This document shows, piece by piece, positions 26,619 through 38,562 of a stretch of 64,000 nt of DNA; position 1 is the stretch's first letter, and every line of letters begins with the position of its first letter. This DNA is from Cyanoderma ruficeps. Lineage: Eukaryota > Chordata > Aves > Passeriformes > Timaliidae. The position numbers were made by a program, and so were the translations under genes. A model generated the notes under the pieces. The model did not search any database. It was not told the DNA's origin and worked only from the letters and a program-made list of their open reading frames with translations. The DNA lies in contig VZDJ01007747.1 in the NCBI GenBank assembly GCA_008694505.1, forward strand, positions 14,102,059 to 14,166,058, read 5' to 3'.

Positions 26619-28674
26619 ATTTATTTGTTTACACACACTACTTATCAATGAAAAGCAAATTCATTAATTCCTGTTAATATTCAGGCTTGATTTTAAAATT
26701 GGTTTTCTTGCCTGTATGGAAGAAATTTACCTATTAGTGTTCATAATAACCTGCTTGATACTCTTCTTTCTTCCTTCAGAAAACCAAAGTTTTCGAAAGC
26801 TGGTTTTTTAACTTGTCTCTTTCCTTGTTTATTTGTAAAGTACAGGTGTAATATTTCATTTTTATTATTCTTAGACAATGGAATAGATATTCTGTGTAGC
26901 TAGCTGAATGAGAGTTGAGTAAATGCATAGCTTCTTTAACTCAACAAAATTAAAACTGTCTTGAAGATGGAAAATAACATATTTCCTAACAACCTGTTCA
27001 TCCTTTTCTGTTGGTAAGTTGCAGATAAAAGAAATTTCATTTTTTGGGCATCTGTGTGTACATGTGTTTGTCGTATGGTATGAAATATAGACAGTACACT
27101 GTAATTCACATGACCTGCAAAAAGATATTCATTGTAGAACTGGAAAAGGGCTTTTAATTATTGTTTGATCTCTCTGTTTACTTCAAGTAAGCAAACTCCA
27201 AAACAACAGCAGAAAATGAAGTAGCTTGCATTTGACTTCAAAATAAGTGTCATAGGAATTATAGATTGTAAAAACTTATAAGGTCATTTTGCCAATCCTT
27301 CTGTCTGTAGGAGATTTTTCTCTGTGGTATATTAAGAGTTTTATAACTTTCCACAAGATTTTATGAGTTCCCCAGGAGAGGATTTTGGTCTGTTGAGAGA
27401 GCTAGATGAGAAGCTCTTTTACTGTATTTTACAGCTGGCAAACCTATCTTTTATTGACAGCTTGCATTGACGCCGGGCTGAGGAATGCAGTGAGGCTGTA
27501 TGTCTCCATAGATGTGAGAGTTTGGCAGAAGCACTAAATGGGGTGACTGAAGTTTGAGCGTAAAAGCAGGGAAGCTGAAATTAGAGATTTTTTCTCTCCA
27601 GCTCCACTTAGCTATATTAAGAGATGATCTTATTGATGCACAGGGATACTTTTTACAACACTCAGGTTTAACAAGAGGCACTTCAATCGGTCCCCACTGC
27701 CATGTAGCACAAAGAATGGAAAGGATTAAATATTTCTGCAGTCATAATTCCAGAACCTGTATTGACAAATAATTATATACACAAACTATTGCTCATTTGA
27801 AACAGTATATTTCTATCGTTTTGCGAATGCACCACCAAGATGAATATGTATGTACCTTTTGAGAAGGCTTAGTGTCACTGAATGTAAGAGATTGCTTATT
27901 TTATTCAGTGAGCAGGTAAAGATGTCTTCAGGATGAGTGCCAAACTTACTAATTTATTTCAGATCTTTGAACAATTATGTATTATAAACTTACATGTTTC
28001 ACTCCCTTTCTAAAAAGGAAAGTTATATAGTGAAGAATTTTCTCTTTTTTTAATAATTTTTTGCAAATATTTTATTAAGACAATATATTTAAAGAAAATG
28101 GAGGAACCTAAAAGTTGTTATGTATATAGTACTTACCCAAAGCCTTACACTTTACACAAGGTGTCCTCCTTTTGTGTTCTTTTGACAGTTCCTTAATAGC
28201 ACAGTTCAAATGCAACAACTCATTCAGAATCTTTCCTACCCTAAAGCTGTCCTAAGAGTTAGAGTTGGAAGTTTTGCTGGCTAAATAACAGTGAAAGATA
28301 TTGCTAAATGGAGCTGACAAGAGCGCATCTGCTGATTGCTTGCCTTAATCAGTTTTCACTTTTCTAAAAGGGTGCATAGATCTCCCAGGGATACTTTACT
28401 CCCACTTTGCATCTGGAAGTAGAGTTGATGCTACAGACATCTCTCTTCATGTATGGAGTTTAAGAAGTTGATCAGGGCCAATAAATTTCATGGAGAACAT
28501 GTACTGACTGCTTACAAACATCAACTTGGGCTGTTTGGCTGAGGATATGAAATTTTAACCTTACGTATAACAGGAGTACTCCACTTTAGATACAGTGATA
28601 ACAAATTTTTAATTTTGCAGTTTCCTCTGAATGGCTAAATATGTAGAACCTTATCTTCCTTTCACCAGAGAGAC

Positions 28675-28691
28675 AAAAAAAAAAAAAAAAA
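28675..28691. repeat. A17 homopolymer
   Basis: There are seventeen consecutive A residues. No polyadenylation signal or target duplication is obvious, so a mononucleotide microsatellite is the simplest reading. Confidence 0.9.
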
Positions 28692-31600
28692 GAGAATATT
28701 CTACATCTCACACAAAGATGAAACAGCAGCAGGAATTTCTTGCGTGTTCTCTCCTTTGATAGTGGTGCCTTTGGCTCTTACCTCTCAAATATTCCCTCAG
28801 GTAGCTAACAGAAGTAACTCAAACTTAGTATAGTGTTGGTCAAGAACAAGTCCCGTTCTTCATTTTTGTGAGGTGAATCCTTACTAAAGCCTTGCTCTAA
28901 GGTGTCAAAATTCAAACTGCATGAATATTCCTGCAATTATTTTTTTTCAGCTATGCTATAAATAACAGATGTCAGAACTGAGAAGACATGAAGTATAATC
29001 CATTGTATTCTGTTGGCAAAAACTATACTGTTTATTTCTGCCTCCCTTCTTCAGCCTATCCTGTACACAATAATTTCTTCTTTTAGGAGCTTTAAAAGTT
29101 GACACATATTATCTTTAATAGAAATTACTGCATCTATACTTTCATTCTTAATTAGTAGAATGCAATATAACTTCTCTTTTTTGCCTCATAAAACACTCCT
29201 ATCAACATAACTATGCCAAATATTGACAGTAAACTAATACCTTTGTTCATGAATCACTGGTAGTTTCATCTGTGTCATCATGCACTTCCCTACAAATAAA
29301 TTTTCCATAAATATTCCACATTAAGATCTTTAGCTTTTTATACTTTAAAAGTGAAATTGAAAGTTGTATTTTTAGATAAATCATTATCTGTGTATGTTCC
29401 TTGTTTACCTGTATTTTTTTATTAGGAGTTGTATTTTTAGTGATATCTGGCCTGTTATGTGTTTCTGATTAGCTGTGTCAATGGAATGATGAACCATCTA
29501 ATAAAATTAGCAATATTAAACTTTCAGACTTCCAACCAGAGCACAGATTTTGTCTCTTTTACACATTAATGAATCCATAAGTAGTTCTGTAATGGACTGA
29601 TTGGGAAATAAACTGTCTGAAAGTAATTGTCAGCACATCAGAGCTACTTATGTGATCTGAATTTGCCATTGTAAGGTGCACTGTTGATAGAGTCTGCACA
29701 CTTTGGGGAGGGAGGGGGGGTCAGCTTTTTTTTGAGAGAAGATTATGTAATATAATAAAATCCTTGTATAGGACAATCTAATTTCTAGGTGGAATAGGTT
29801 TGGAGATGTTGCATTCAGTCCACTCAATGTGCATGACGTGCAAAAATGAATTCAGTCCTCTTGCAAATTAATGGTTTCTCTTTAGGGTAAAGGATATTTT
29901 TTTATGTTATTTCACTTTTCTAGCTTCTTATGTTGGTGTTGAGTTTTTTACATATGGGATAAGTTTACAACTCAGTATGAGTGAAAGATTAATTTTATTC
30001 CATTTTGGTAATGCTAAAACTGTACTTAAGTCCTACATTACTAAGGGTTTGTAAGTGCCTTGTGGGTTACTCTGTCTATTGGAATAGTCTCAGAAGTTGA
30101 ATTATTCTGGATGATGTGGTTCCAGATCATGGAAGGGGTGGAAATTTTTAGTGTGGTGTGGGTGTGACCACAGTGTTATTCTGCAATACTCACATCATCA
30201 CTGAGGGCATGGTTTCAGCAGGAAATGCCAGGTGCCAGTAAAACTCCTTCTGTGTACGTTTGCTGTTGGTACTGATGTTGTTATTGTGCTTCTAGTAAAT
30301 TGTTATTTCAGTTCACAGTCCCTCATTTATTGTTCTTCCCTTACCCAGAGGGATGGAGGAAGGAGAATGGCTCATTTGTAGTTCAATTTCCCTGCTGGGA
30401 TTAAAACCAGCGCACAGGAATAAATTCAAAGACCTGGGTATAACATGAAGTTAAGTTTGCCCCCAGATATGACGTGCTTGTTTGGACCATTACAATTTAT
30501 ATACTCCTTCAAAGCTAGATTATGTAGCATCTAGAATGGTTTGCTTTGTACAAGTGTACATTTCTGGATAACATGTCTGAGTGATTGATATTTTAATTGT
30601 ATCAGTTGAAAAGAGAATTGATAGAAGATTAAAAGTGTCTGCAGATGTCAGAAGGTATTACTTGAGACAATTTTTTTTTAATAAACCTAAGAACTATGTA
30701 GAGATCATAATGAAACAACCACAGTGGTATGCTACCTTCTTTAATGTTTGCCACCAAATGCCCTATAAAGTCACATTGGCATTGTACATGAACTGTTACT
30801 CTGTGCTTCACACAAGGAAAAGAGTTCTAGAAAGAATGTGTACTCTTTCAGCCCAATGAAAATCAGATTTTCAGTATTTAAAATGAAAACTATATACCAG
30901 AGTCACAAATTTCTCGATGGTATTAAATTCATGCTCTCCTCTCTGTAACACCAGTCCACAAACCATTCCTTTATATTAGAAGTCAGGAATGTTCATTGAC
31001 ACTTTCAGACTGTGTTCACTTTTTGGAAGTACTCAGATAACATTCAGTTTGAAAAGATATTTAATTTCCTGAAAATAACAGAATTAAAATTCATAAGATA
31101 TGCAGGTGTACAATATATGTAACACCAATCTTGCTTGTGAATCTTAGAGCCACTGTTTATTGGCAAAATCATATGAGCACCAGGGTAAAGACTTCCAAGC
31201 TTCTCAATTTCATTGGACAAATTTCTTTCTTTGAAAGATTGCAATTGCATAGTAAAATTTGAGAGAGATACTTGTGAAAAAGAAAATTCATTGAAACTAC
31301 TGAGATGGTGTCTCTAATTAGATACCATTTGCAAAATAACAGCTCTGAGGCTTTTTCCTTTTTTACCTACAAGCAAGAATCTATTTTGTATGGTTACTTT
31401 CAGTTTTATCACTGTACTACTTGAGCACATATTGCTAGAAATCCAGTTTTAAATGAGCAGGATTTGGTTGCTAGGTTCATCAGGTTTTTGAGGTTTTCTT
31501 AACTGTCAACCTGATTGAGACAGTGATTCATTTCTTTACTTTGTTTCTATTTTAATGCTATTTTTTTTTTTTATTTTAAGAGTTCCCATCTGAGGGTTCC

Positions 31601-34600
31601 ATTTTGCTATTATAATTGTTAGGGTTTGCAGGTTTTGCCTAAGAATAATGTAAAACTACTTCAGCTCACAAACAGTTCTCTCTCAACTGGAATTTACATT
31701 GAAGAAATTAAAGATTTGAAAGTGCAAACCACTCTTCCAGGAAATACTTAAATGCAGGCAAAATGTTAGGATATGAGCAGTCCTATGCATTCCAATATAT
31801 GCCTTGGGTCTATTGTGAATGTTTATTTACGGGTTTCCAGGATTGTGAGCCTTAAGATATTCCTTTCATTTGAAAGTGGACACTGACAGTGTGCTACCAA
31901 ATGCAAAGCACTGATTAGCATAAAATAGAAATTTGAATTTTTAGAAATTATATCATAACTTTTAAAACAAACAGTAGATTAAAATGGCAAGAGTTCAGTT
32001 TTTTGAGATCTTTAAATTCCTCTGACTGCATTGATGTTTGTTAGCCACTAGTCATCAAAACCTGATTTTTAAGAAAATTGGAAAAGCAATTAATTTTGAC
32101 TTGAGCAGTTTTCTCACCCTCTGAAATATCTCAGATCATCTTAGCTGAAGGCTCATTTATTAAAGCAAAGAATGTCAAAATACACACTAAGTAAGCAAAG
32201 TCTTAATATTTGTTAATAATTTACAATTTCTTAAAGATTTTTATACTTTGAGTTCTCTTTTTGTCCTTATATAGTATATTTGCTTGATTTTTTTTCTCTT
32301 CTTACTCTTTTTTAAACTGGTCTTTCTGTGGAATGTAAGAATTGTTTCAAATCTTTTCACATCAGAACCCATTAAGAAATCAATTGTTAATATTTTGCTA
32401 AGTTAAAAGAGGCATTCAATTCCTTAAACGGATACCTAAGTAAGTCCCTCTCTGAGAAAGACTTTTATAGCATTAATGTACTTCTAGACTGAATTTTAGA
32501 GGGAATACTTTGTATTGGCAGAATGCAAGTTCCTGTAGAAACTAGAATTTTAAGATCATAAGATTGAGGCAAGAGATACATAGATACGTTAATTGTAGAA
32601 GTGACAAGAGTCCAGCACACAGTATAAAATTTGCCTTGAAGCATCATGATTGATTCAACAAATCACGTGGATATATGTTCCATTTTTAATTTTCAAGCAT
32701 AATTCCTGTAAGTAACTCAGTGGAACTTAGCAAGCCTCCTCACATATACAAATGCACGCACGTAGCAGTGTGTTGCTGTATAGCAGACAGAAGTCTCTAA
32801 CAATACTCCATGTATAAAATACTTAGTGTGCTGAATATTTGCAAGTGGTTAGAAGTAGTGCACATCCAAATTATCCGTATTTAACAATGTTTGCATTTCT
32901 GCACTTCTTGTCAGCCAGCCCTGCTTGGTAGCACAGGGGTCTTAAAGTATTCTCAGCATGTCAGATCTCTGCACATTCACTGTGGTGCTCCTCTGTGTGT
33001 TTGCTGGTGCTTTTACACATGCAAAGCACATTGTACTTAAAATGTAAGTATTCACCACCACTGCAGCATGTATGAGAGCCTGACACATACTGTGTTAGGA
33101 GATACCAGCAATTCCCAGTATGCTGCCATATTTATTTTTCTAGTGTTATAATATTGGTACAGATGAAAATTACAGGGTTGTCTGCACTTTGTCGTATCTA
33201 ATGATACAAAAATACTTATTTTACGAGATCTTTTTCTTTGTAATTATGTAATTGTATTTTAGTAGAACAGTATTTCTTACGCATAATGACTGTCATTGTA
33301 GTAAGGTAATATTAGGCATTATAAAACTGAGCAAACCAATTCTGTTTTACATTAGTATTATAAAACAGTTCTTGGTTTGTTTTTTTTTTCACATTACCTG
33401 GTACCTCTGCACTTTAATTGTTAAATATTATTGCCATCTTGAGACTAATTTTGGTAGTTTCACCTGCTTTTATTTTATCATTATTTAAAGGTTTTCATTT
33501 TATCTTTTTCAAATGTGATAATTCCAAACATTTCATTTATATTTCTGTCTACCTTATCTTTCTGTGGCATCACTCTCATTCTCCCCATATGTGTACACTT
33601 GCTTGTCTTTATGATAATACTAGATACATTTTTAGAGACGTTTTTTATGATTTCTGTAATGCCCCAAGATCAGCAGTAGTTCTTTAAGCCTTTATATTAT
33701 TAATAGCTCTAATATTGCAAAACAATGTGGAGAAAATTCAGTACAGGTATGACTTCCAGAATTAAGCATCTTTGTTTAAAGAGAAAGACAGTACTTAAAA
33801 TATTTTTAACAACTTGAAATCTGGATATTTCTCTTTTGTTGTTTTTATTTTGCTGCCAAAAAGCAAGCCGGAGATCCTGTTGCTGGGAATAAATTTATAG
33901 CTGCATTTCCCTTCATTGGAAGATTTGTGTTAGCAAGGCTTCCAACACATAAAATGAGTTAGATTTCCAAATAACGGTATGGGTATGAAAAGGCTGAAAT
34001 TTAAAAAAATTATAGCATCAAGCTGGGACTGTTTTGCAGTTTTAATGGGTGGTGGTGTGATTTTATTAACCCCCTGTTAGCTTATTAGGAAAGTAGACAC
34101 TGCATTGCAGTCCCATCTTGAAGCTTAATGAAAGGATTCTTTGTTACTGTTGGAAGACTCCTTTGTCCTAATTTCTTGCGTGGATATTCAGAGTTCAAGT
34201 ATTACCCTTGGTAGGTGACCTAATGAAAACTTCATTGTCGGTTTTTGAAGAAGGATTTACATAATTTCTTGGGATGTTAACTGTGTCAGTTTGGGTTCCT
34301 TGCCCATGTAAATGCAACTGCACTACTGGAGGTAGTGCAACAAACTAACTTACCAAAGAGGTATTTGGAATAGTTTCATAAAACCACCTCTCACAAAGCA
34401 AGTTATATAGTGATATTGCTGAATCAGTATCAGGAAATTCTGCTGGCATTACTGTATTTGGTTATATCATGACGGGTGTGTGATAAATACCAACTTTTCT
34501 TCTTGGACAGTGAGGGAATGGACTACTATTCTGAATCGTTTCCTGCCATTGGGAGCGGGGAAGAACACCATAGATGGTCAGGGTCACGCCTGAAATGTTG

Positions 34601-34901
34601 CATTCATGAATGCAGTCTATTGTTTTCCCATATTTGACAATGAAGATCAGCAGGATTAAGTAGGACAACTCCACAAAGTTCTTAGAGTGATGTGAAAGTG
34701 GCCAGTCTGAGAAAATTGCTAATTGCAGGAGAGCAGTTGGCCGGTTTCAAAGGCTGCTTTGTTTTTCAGTCTGTTCTCTGGGCTTCCAGCCTTCTATGTG
34801 CCCTCTTCCCAAAAGCAAAATTATTAACTATTAACTGTTTATATGCTTTATAAGCAACTATGAAGAAAAAAAAGAAAAAAACACAAAATCCTCTTTCTCA
34901 G

Positions 34902-34999
34902 ATATTGCTAACATGTACAGCTGTACTGAAAAGAGTTCCTGACTGGAAGATTAGTCAGGAGATGTTTCAAAGGAAAGAAATTGACGCTTTCTCTGCCAG
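34902..34999 (+). other. Candidate 98-bp exon
   Basis: The upstream side ends 'CCTCTTTCTCAG', a good though short polypyrimidine tract and acceptor, with 'TATTAAC'-like branch-point matches about 60-75 bases upstream. The downstream side is CCAG|GTAAGC, a strong donor. Only the first frame is open throughout (32 codons plus 2 bases); its residues include a charged stretch ending 'RKEIDAFSA'. The other two frames have stops. I do not recognise the peptide. The donor lies exactly in the loop of a 7-bp hairpin (see findings). Chance co-occurrence of such signals is common in 64 kb, so this is a hypothesis only. Confidence 0.22.
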
Positions 35000-35029
35000 G
35001 TAAGCTGGCAGGGAAAGCATTTACAGTCA

Positions 35030-35067
35030 GATTTTTAAAGTCATTTATACTCGGATTTTTAAAGTCA
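35030..35067. repeat. 14-bp direct repeat, 24-bp period
   Basis: GATTTTTAAAGTCA occurs at 35030-35043 and again at 35054-35067. This is consistent with a small local tandem duplication just downstream of the candidate exon donor. Confidence 0.85.
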
Positions 35068-35766
35068 CTTAAAAACGGCAAGCAAGAACAAAACTGGCTA
35101 TGTTTTTGTCTCCTGTTCCCATCCATTAACACATCATATATGCTAGTAACAGACTTGAAAACAGCAAACTGATCTGAAAGTCAGTATAGATATCCTGTGT
35201 TTTTTCACTATGATGTGTTATTAGATTTGAGACACTGCTTTAAAAATTGAGAATGGGAGTTGAAAAGTACCAAATAAATGAAACTAACGCAGTGAATGTT
35301 GTTTTCCAACTGAGAGAGGACAATCACGTTTGATTGTTTTTTTCAGTCATTTAGATTTTAGAATGTACACATATTACACTTCATTTTCAAGTGAGCCATT
35401 TCACAACCTGAAACTGCAACTTAAATACTAGAAAAATTGTTAGGAATTAATCCTGTCCTTACAAATGTATCTGTCTGGGGAGAGGGAGAAGGGGATTATT
35501 TGAGTTAGCAGTGAAGTGACACCTTCCTAAAATCTACTTCTCTCCAACTAATACTTCAAAACCAAAGAGTTAAATATGGCTCAGGAAGAAAAAGTAAAAC
35601 TTTTAAGACACTAATAATATTAATTTTGTCTTGAAAAGCTTTGTTTGCCTAGTTGATTTTTGAAGTGCTATCTATTATCCGTCACAGTAAGGCAATACTG
35701 TTCACTTTTGGATTTACTCCTAGTGGTAAAATATCAACAAACAGCCTCTTGTTATGATTTCACTGG

Positions 35767-35779
35767 TGCCCTCTACTCC
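35767..35779 (-). promoter_or_regulatory. CTCF-like core motif match
   Basis: The complement reads GGAGTAGAGGGCA, matching 11 of 13 positions of the common CTCF core CCASYAGRKGGCR; only the first two bases differ. One motif match in 64 kb is weak evidence for binding, and no second divergent or convergent site was identified. Confidence 0.25.
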
Positions 35780-36198
35780 TGACCCCTGGTAAAAGATGAG
35801 ATTTCTGCTGACATCACAGGAAATAGAACAATAAGCCTCACAGTTAAATATTGCTGTTTACTGAATCAAGATAGTAGGAAATTAGTGTATATCATTTTAT
35901 CCTAGTATTTTTTTAATGTTAATTGATGGAGTTTATAATAGATGCAAAATTAAGATTTCTTTTTTAATCTTCTCAATATGTTCTTTTACACAAGAGAAAA
36001 GGGCTGGTTTCAGTTTGATCAAAGAACCTCCTAGTCTGATACACTGTCTCTAATAGTGGCCAGTCAAAAATGCCAAGGAAAAAGAACAGATCAAGCATAA
36101 AGTGAAACTTTCTGACATGTGGCAGTCCACAGCTGAGGGATTTCCCAAGCAGAAGGTTATATTTTGATGTCTTTTTTCCATGAATTTCTGATAAGTTT

Positions 36199-36225
36199 TC
36201 AAACCTATCAGTATCAAACCTATCA
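36199..36225. repeat. 12-bp direct repeat, 15-bp period
   Basis: TCAAACCTATCA occurs at 36199-36210 and 36214-36225, followed by a partial third match. It looks like local slippage duplication. Confidence 0.85.
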
Positions 36226-37038
36226 AATCTTTTGATGATCCTGTATTTTTTCTACATTTTTTCACTTAAGTCACATTTGTTAATCTTAAGAGAGAAGTAG
36301 TTTTAAATTGCACAGCTACTTTCTATCTAGTCTTCAATACAAGGGTCATTTTCAACAGATTTTAGAATCTGCAGTCTTAGTGTAAAATATTTTAGTGAAA
36401 CAAATAAAGTGCTTTTGAAAGGACACAATAATTTGACACACTGATTAAGTGCTATTTCCAAAAACCTTGGAACAATGTATTGATACACAGCATGATATGA
36501 TGATTATTCTTGTTACATTTGGTAGGATGGGCAGAGATTTTGGTCAAAGATCCTGGAAGTAGGGGGAATTTAGGGGTGTTTAGTTTTTTACTTTTGAAAA
36601 CAGAAAGATTTTGTAGATTAAAAAAATATTGAAACAATTAAATTTTCACACTCTGCAGGTAAAAAGTAAATAACACAGGGCAGGGTGCTAGGAAAATTTG
36701 TAATTATCCTAGGATTTTTGAAATTGAAAGTATTTCAACAAATTAATATGTAAAACTTTTCCCCAAGGAACAGAATAATTTGCTACATATTACTCTACAT
36801 ATGTGAATTTAGTATAACAAAGAAACTTAAGTCAAAATTTTTCAACAAAACCCAAGAAAGATGTATATTTTAATATTGAAAATAATGATTATAAATGTTT
36901 ATTTGAATATAATATTTTTTTTCTTTTTGAGTTTAGAAGAGACAGGCCAGAACCTTTCTGTTCAAATTGTGAAATGAATTAAAAGTTTTATGTATTCCCT
37001 AACAAAATGAAACCTGCTGTTAAGGTAATACCTCCAAT

Positions 37039-37160
37039 AGAATTATAGAATCAGGGAAGTTTTTAGATTGGAAAAGAACTTAATGATCATATCGAGTCCA
37101 ACCATCAACCCAGCACTGCCAAATCTACCTCTAAACCATATCCCTAAGCACCACCTGTAA
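37039..37160 (-). mobile_element. Short CR1 LINE 3' end, antisense
   Basis: 'ATAGAATTATAGAATCAGG', then 'GATTGGAAAAGAACTTAATG' and 'ATCGAGTCCAACCATCAACC', followed by 'CAGCACTGCC' and 'CCCTAAGCACCACCTGTAAA', match the last ~120 bases of CR1 in reverse orientation. The copy is strongly 5'-truncated. Confidence 0.92.
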
Positions 37161-38040
37161 ATGTACTCATGATCACAAGTACATTATTACTTCTGGAATG
37201 CTTGTGAATGCATGTCAAGTGATAAAAAAAAAGGACAAGACAAATATTGTCTGTTTCTGCAGATCTCTTGCAAAACAAATACAATTCAAAAAGTAGAATG
37301 CAAAAGCAGTGAAAATACAAACCTTCAAGCTAATTTATTCTAAAATAGAATTTCACATGATAAAAGATTGAAAATTGGTAGATAATTAACTTGCATGTGT
37401 TGTTTGTGTGTATCGGATATAATTAACTTAAAAAATATTAATATCAGAACAACAGCAATGGAATGTAGACTGAATAATTTACCTTGAGATTACCTAAACT
37501 GAAACAAATGTGTCTTTTTTGATACACATCTGCATAAGCATTCTTCCTTTAGCTTGAGTATTTGGGAGAGAAGAAATGTTAGAAAAAGTGCTCTAAAAAA
37601 ACCCCAAGCCACCAGAAAATCTGGTGGTACTGGTAAGACTTGCCACCACCTCAAACCAGAAGTATTATGATATTGTACAAGATGCATTTGTTCTGAAATT
37701 TTAACTAAAGATTTGTGAGAAAATTTGTGAGTCGATTGGTTCATAATTTTTGCTTCCTGTTTTTGTGGGTTTTTAGAGATTCATTCATTTTAAGTGGAAG
37801 AACTGTTACTGAATTAAGAGGGAGAGAATTTTGTCAAATCTGATGAGATAAGAGAGAAGGAGATGATATGAGACAGCATAAAGGGAATTAGAAGGTCAAG
37901 AGGAAGAAAAGCTAAGTCGTTGACAATTTATGAAGTGATAAAATATGTCGACTTTAATATTCTGAGTGAGTGGTAACATAAAGAAATTGCAATTGTTGTT
38001 CCTGGGCAGCACTGTTCTTTTTCAGAAGTTGCTGAAGAAA
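37161..38040. other. Unique AT-rich sequence
   Basis: No gene or repeat is recognised. An alternative outer edge for the LTR downstream could be argued at 37994, where TGTTGT mirrors the ACAACA at 38551-38556, but the short target duplication favours about 38047. Confidence 0.6.
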
Positions 38041-38199
38041 GAGTCCTATGCAGGTGTCCGGTGTTGCTGACTGGGCAGCTCTCTCACCCGTCTGCATAGA
38101 AGGGGTACAGCCTTGTACCTTTTCGGTGGGTCTGAACCTCATGCAGGAACATGGACGGTGTGGAAGAAGAGGAGGACTCCCGTGGGGGTTTCACTAGGC

Positions 38200-38205
38200 T
38201 TTATT
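38200..38205 (-). promoter_or_regulatory. LTR polyadenylation signal AATAAA
   Basis: TTTATT on the plus strand reads AATAAA on the minus strand. It lies about 55 bases downstream of the TATA-like element, the usual spacing for a short R region in a retroviral LTR. Confidence 0.65.
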
Positions 38206-38257
38206 CCCCCCAGAGGGCTGCCCATGTGCAGAGTGAGGCCTGGGCTTCAGGTTACAG

Positions 38258-38266
38258 GTTAAATAC
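38258..38266 (-). promoter_or_regulatory. LTR TATA-like element
   Basis: The minus strand reads GTATTTAAC, a TATA-like sequence in the expected place between the U3-like region and the polyadenylation signal. An inverted CCAAT-type box lies further upstream in U3. Confidence 0.5.
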
Positions 38267-38562
38267 CAGGGGCGCAGACAGAGCAGGGGAAAGTCTAGAA
38301 CCAATCCAGTGAGGGGGGGAGTGACCAAGAAATGGGGATAATTAGCAGAACAATGAAAGAAGGAGGGAACCTGAGAACTTGCTGAATCAACAAGCATATT
38401 TACCAGGCTTTTGGGCAGAATTAGAGAGTGATTGACAAGACCCATAACCAGGGAAAGACCACAGGGGGTTTGGGCATGGGGATGTGGGAACAAACCATTA
38501 TAAAACAGAAAACAAAACATACAGAACTTTGGAAACCCAAAATGAACACCACAACAGAGTCC

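Larger units (their letters stand above)
26619..37038. other. Long unique AT-rich tract
   Basis: No known repeat and no certain exon is seen. A slightly GC-richer patch at about 27.43-27.72 kb follows an acceptor-like 'TTTTATTGACAG' but lacks a clear coding frame and donor. A patch near 30.35-30.42 kb is likewise unremarkable. The exon candidate at 34.9 kb, short direct repeats and a CTCF-like match are listed separately. The 92-codon frame at 30581-30859 has no recognisable motif. Confidence 0.6.
38047..38556 (-). mobile_element. Solo endogenous retrovirus LTR
   Basis: Read on the minus strand, the element begins TGTTGTGG at 38556. A U3-like region contains a CCAAT-type element (the inverse, ATTGG) and then the TATA-like GTATTTAAC (38258-38266). 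The polyadenylation signal AATAAA follows (38200-38205), then an R/U5-like segment. GAGTCC occurs immediately outside both ends (38041-38046 and 38557-38562), a candidate 6-bp target-site duplication. The canonical CA end may instead be at 38049, two bases inside. No primer-binding site or internal retroviral sequence follows U5, so this is a solo LTR left by recombination. A 108-codon frame inside it is not a gene. A 6-bp duplication would suit a class II or alpharetrovirus-like element, but I cannot name the family. Confidence 0.72.

Noticed and set aside
38194..38520. 108-codon open frame on the minus strand
   Set aside because: It lies wholly inside the solo LTR and spans its TATA-like box, reaching to just short of its polyadenylation signal. 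It has no retroviral protein features.
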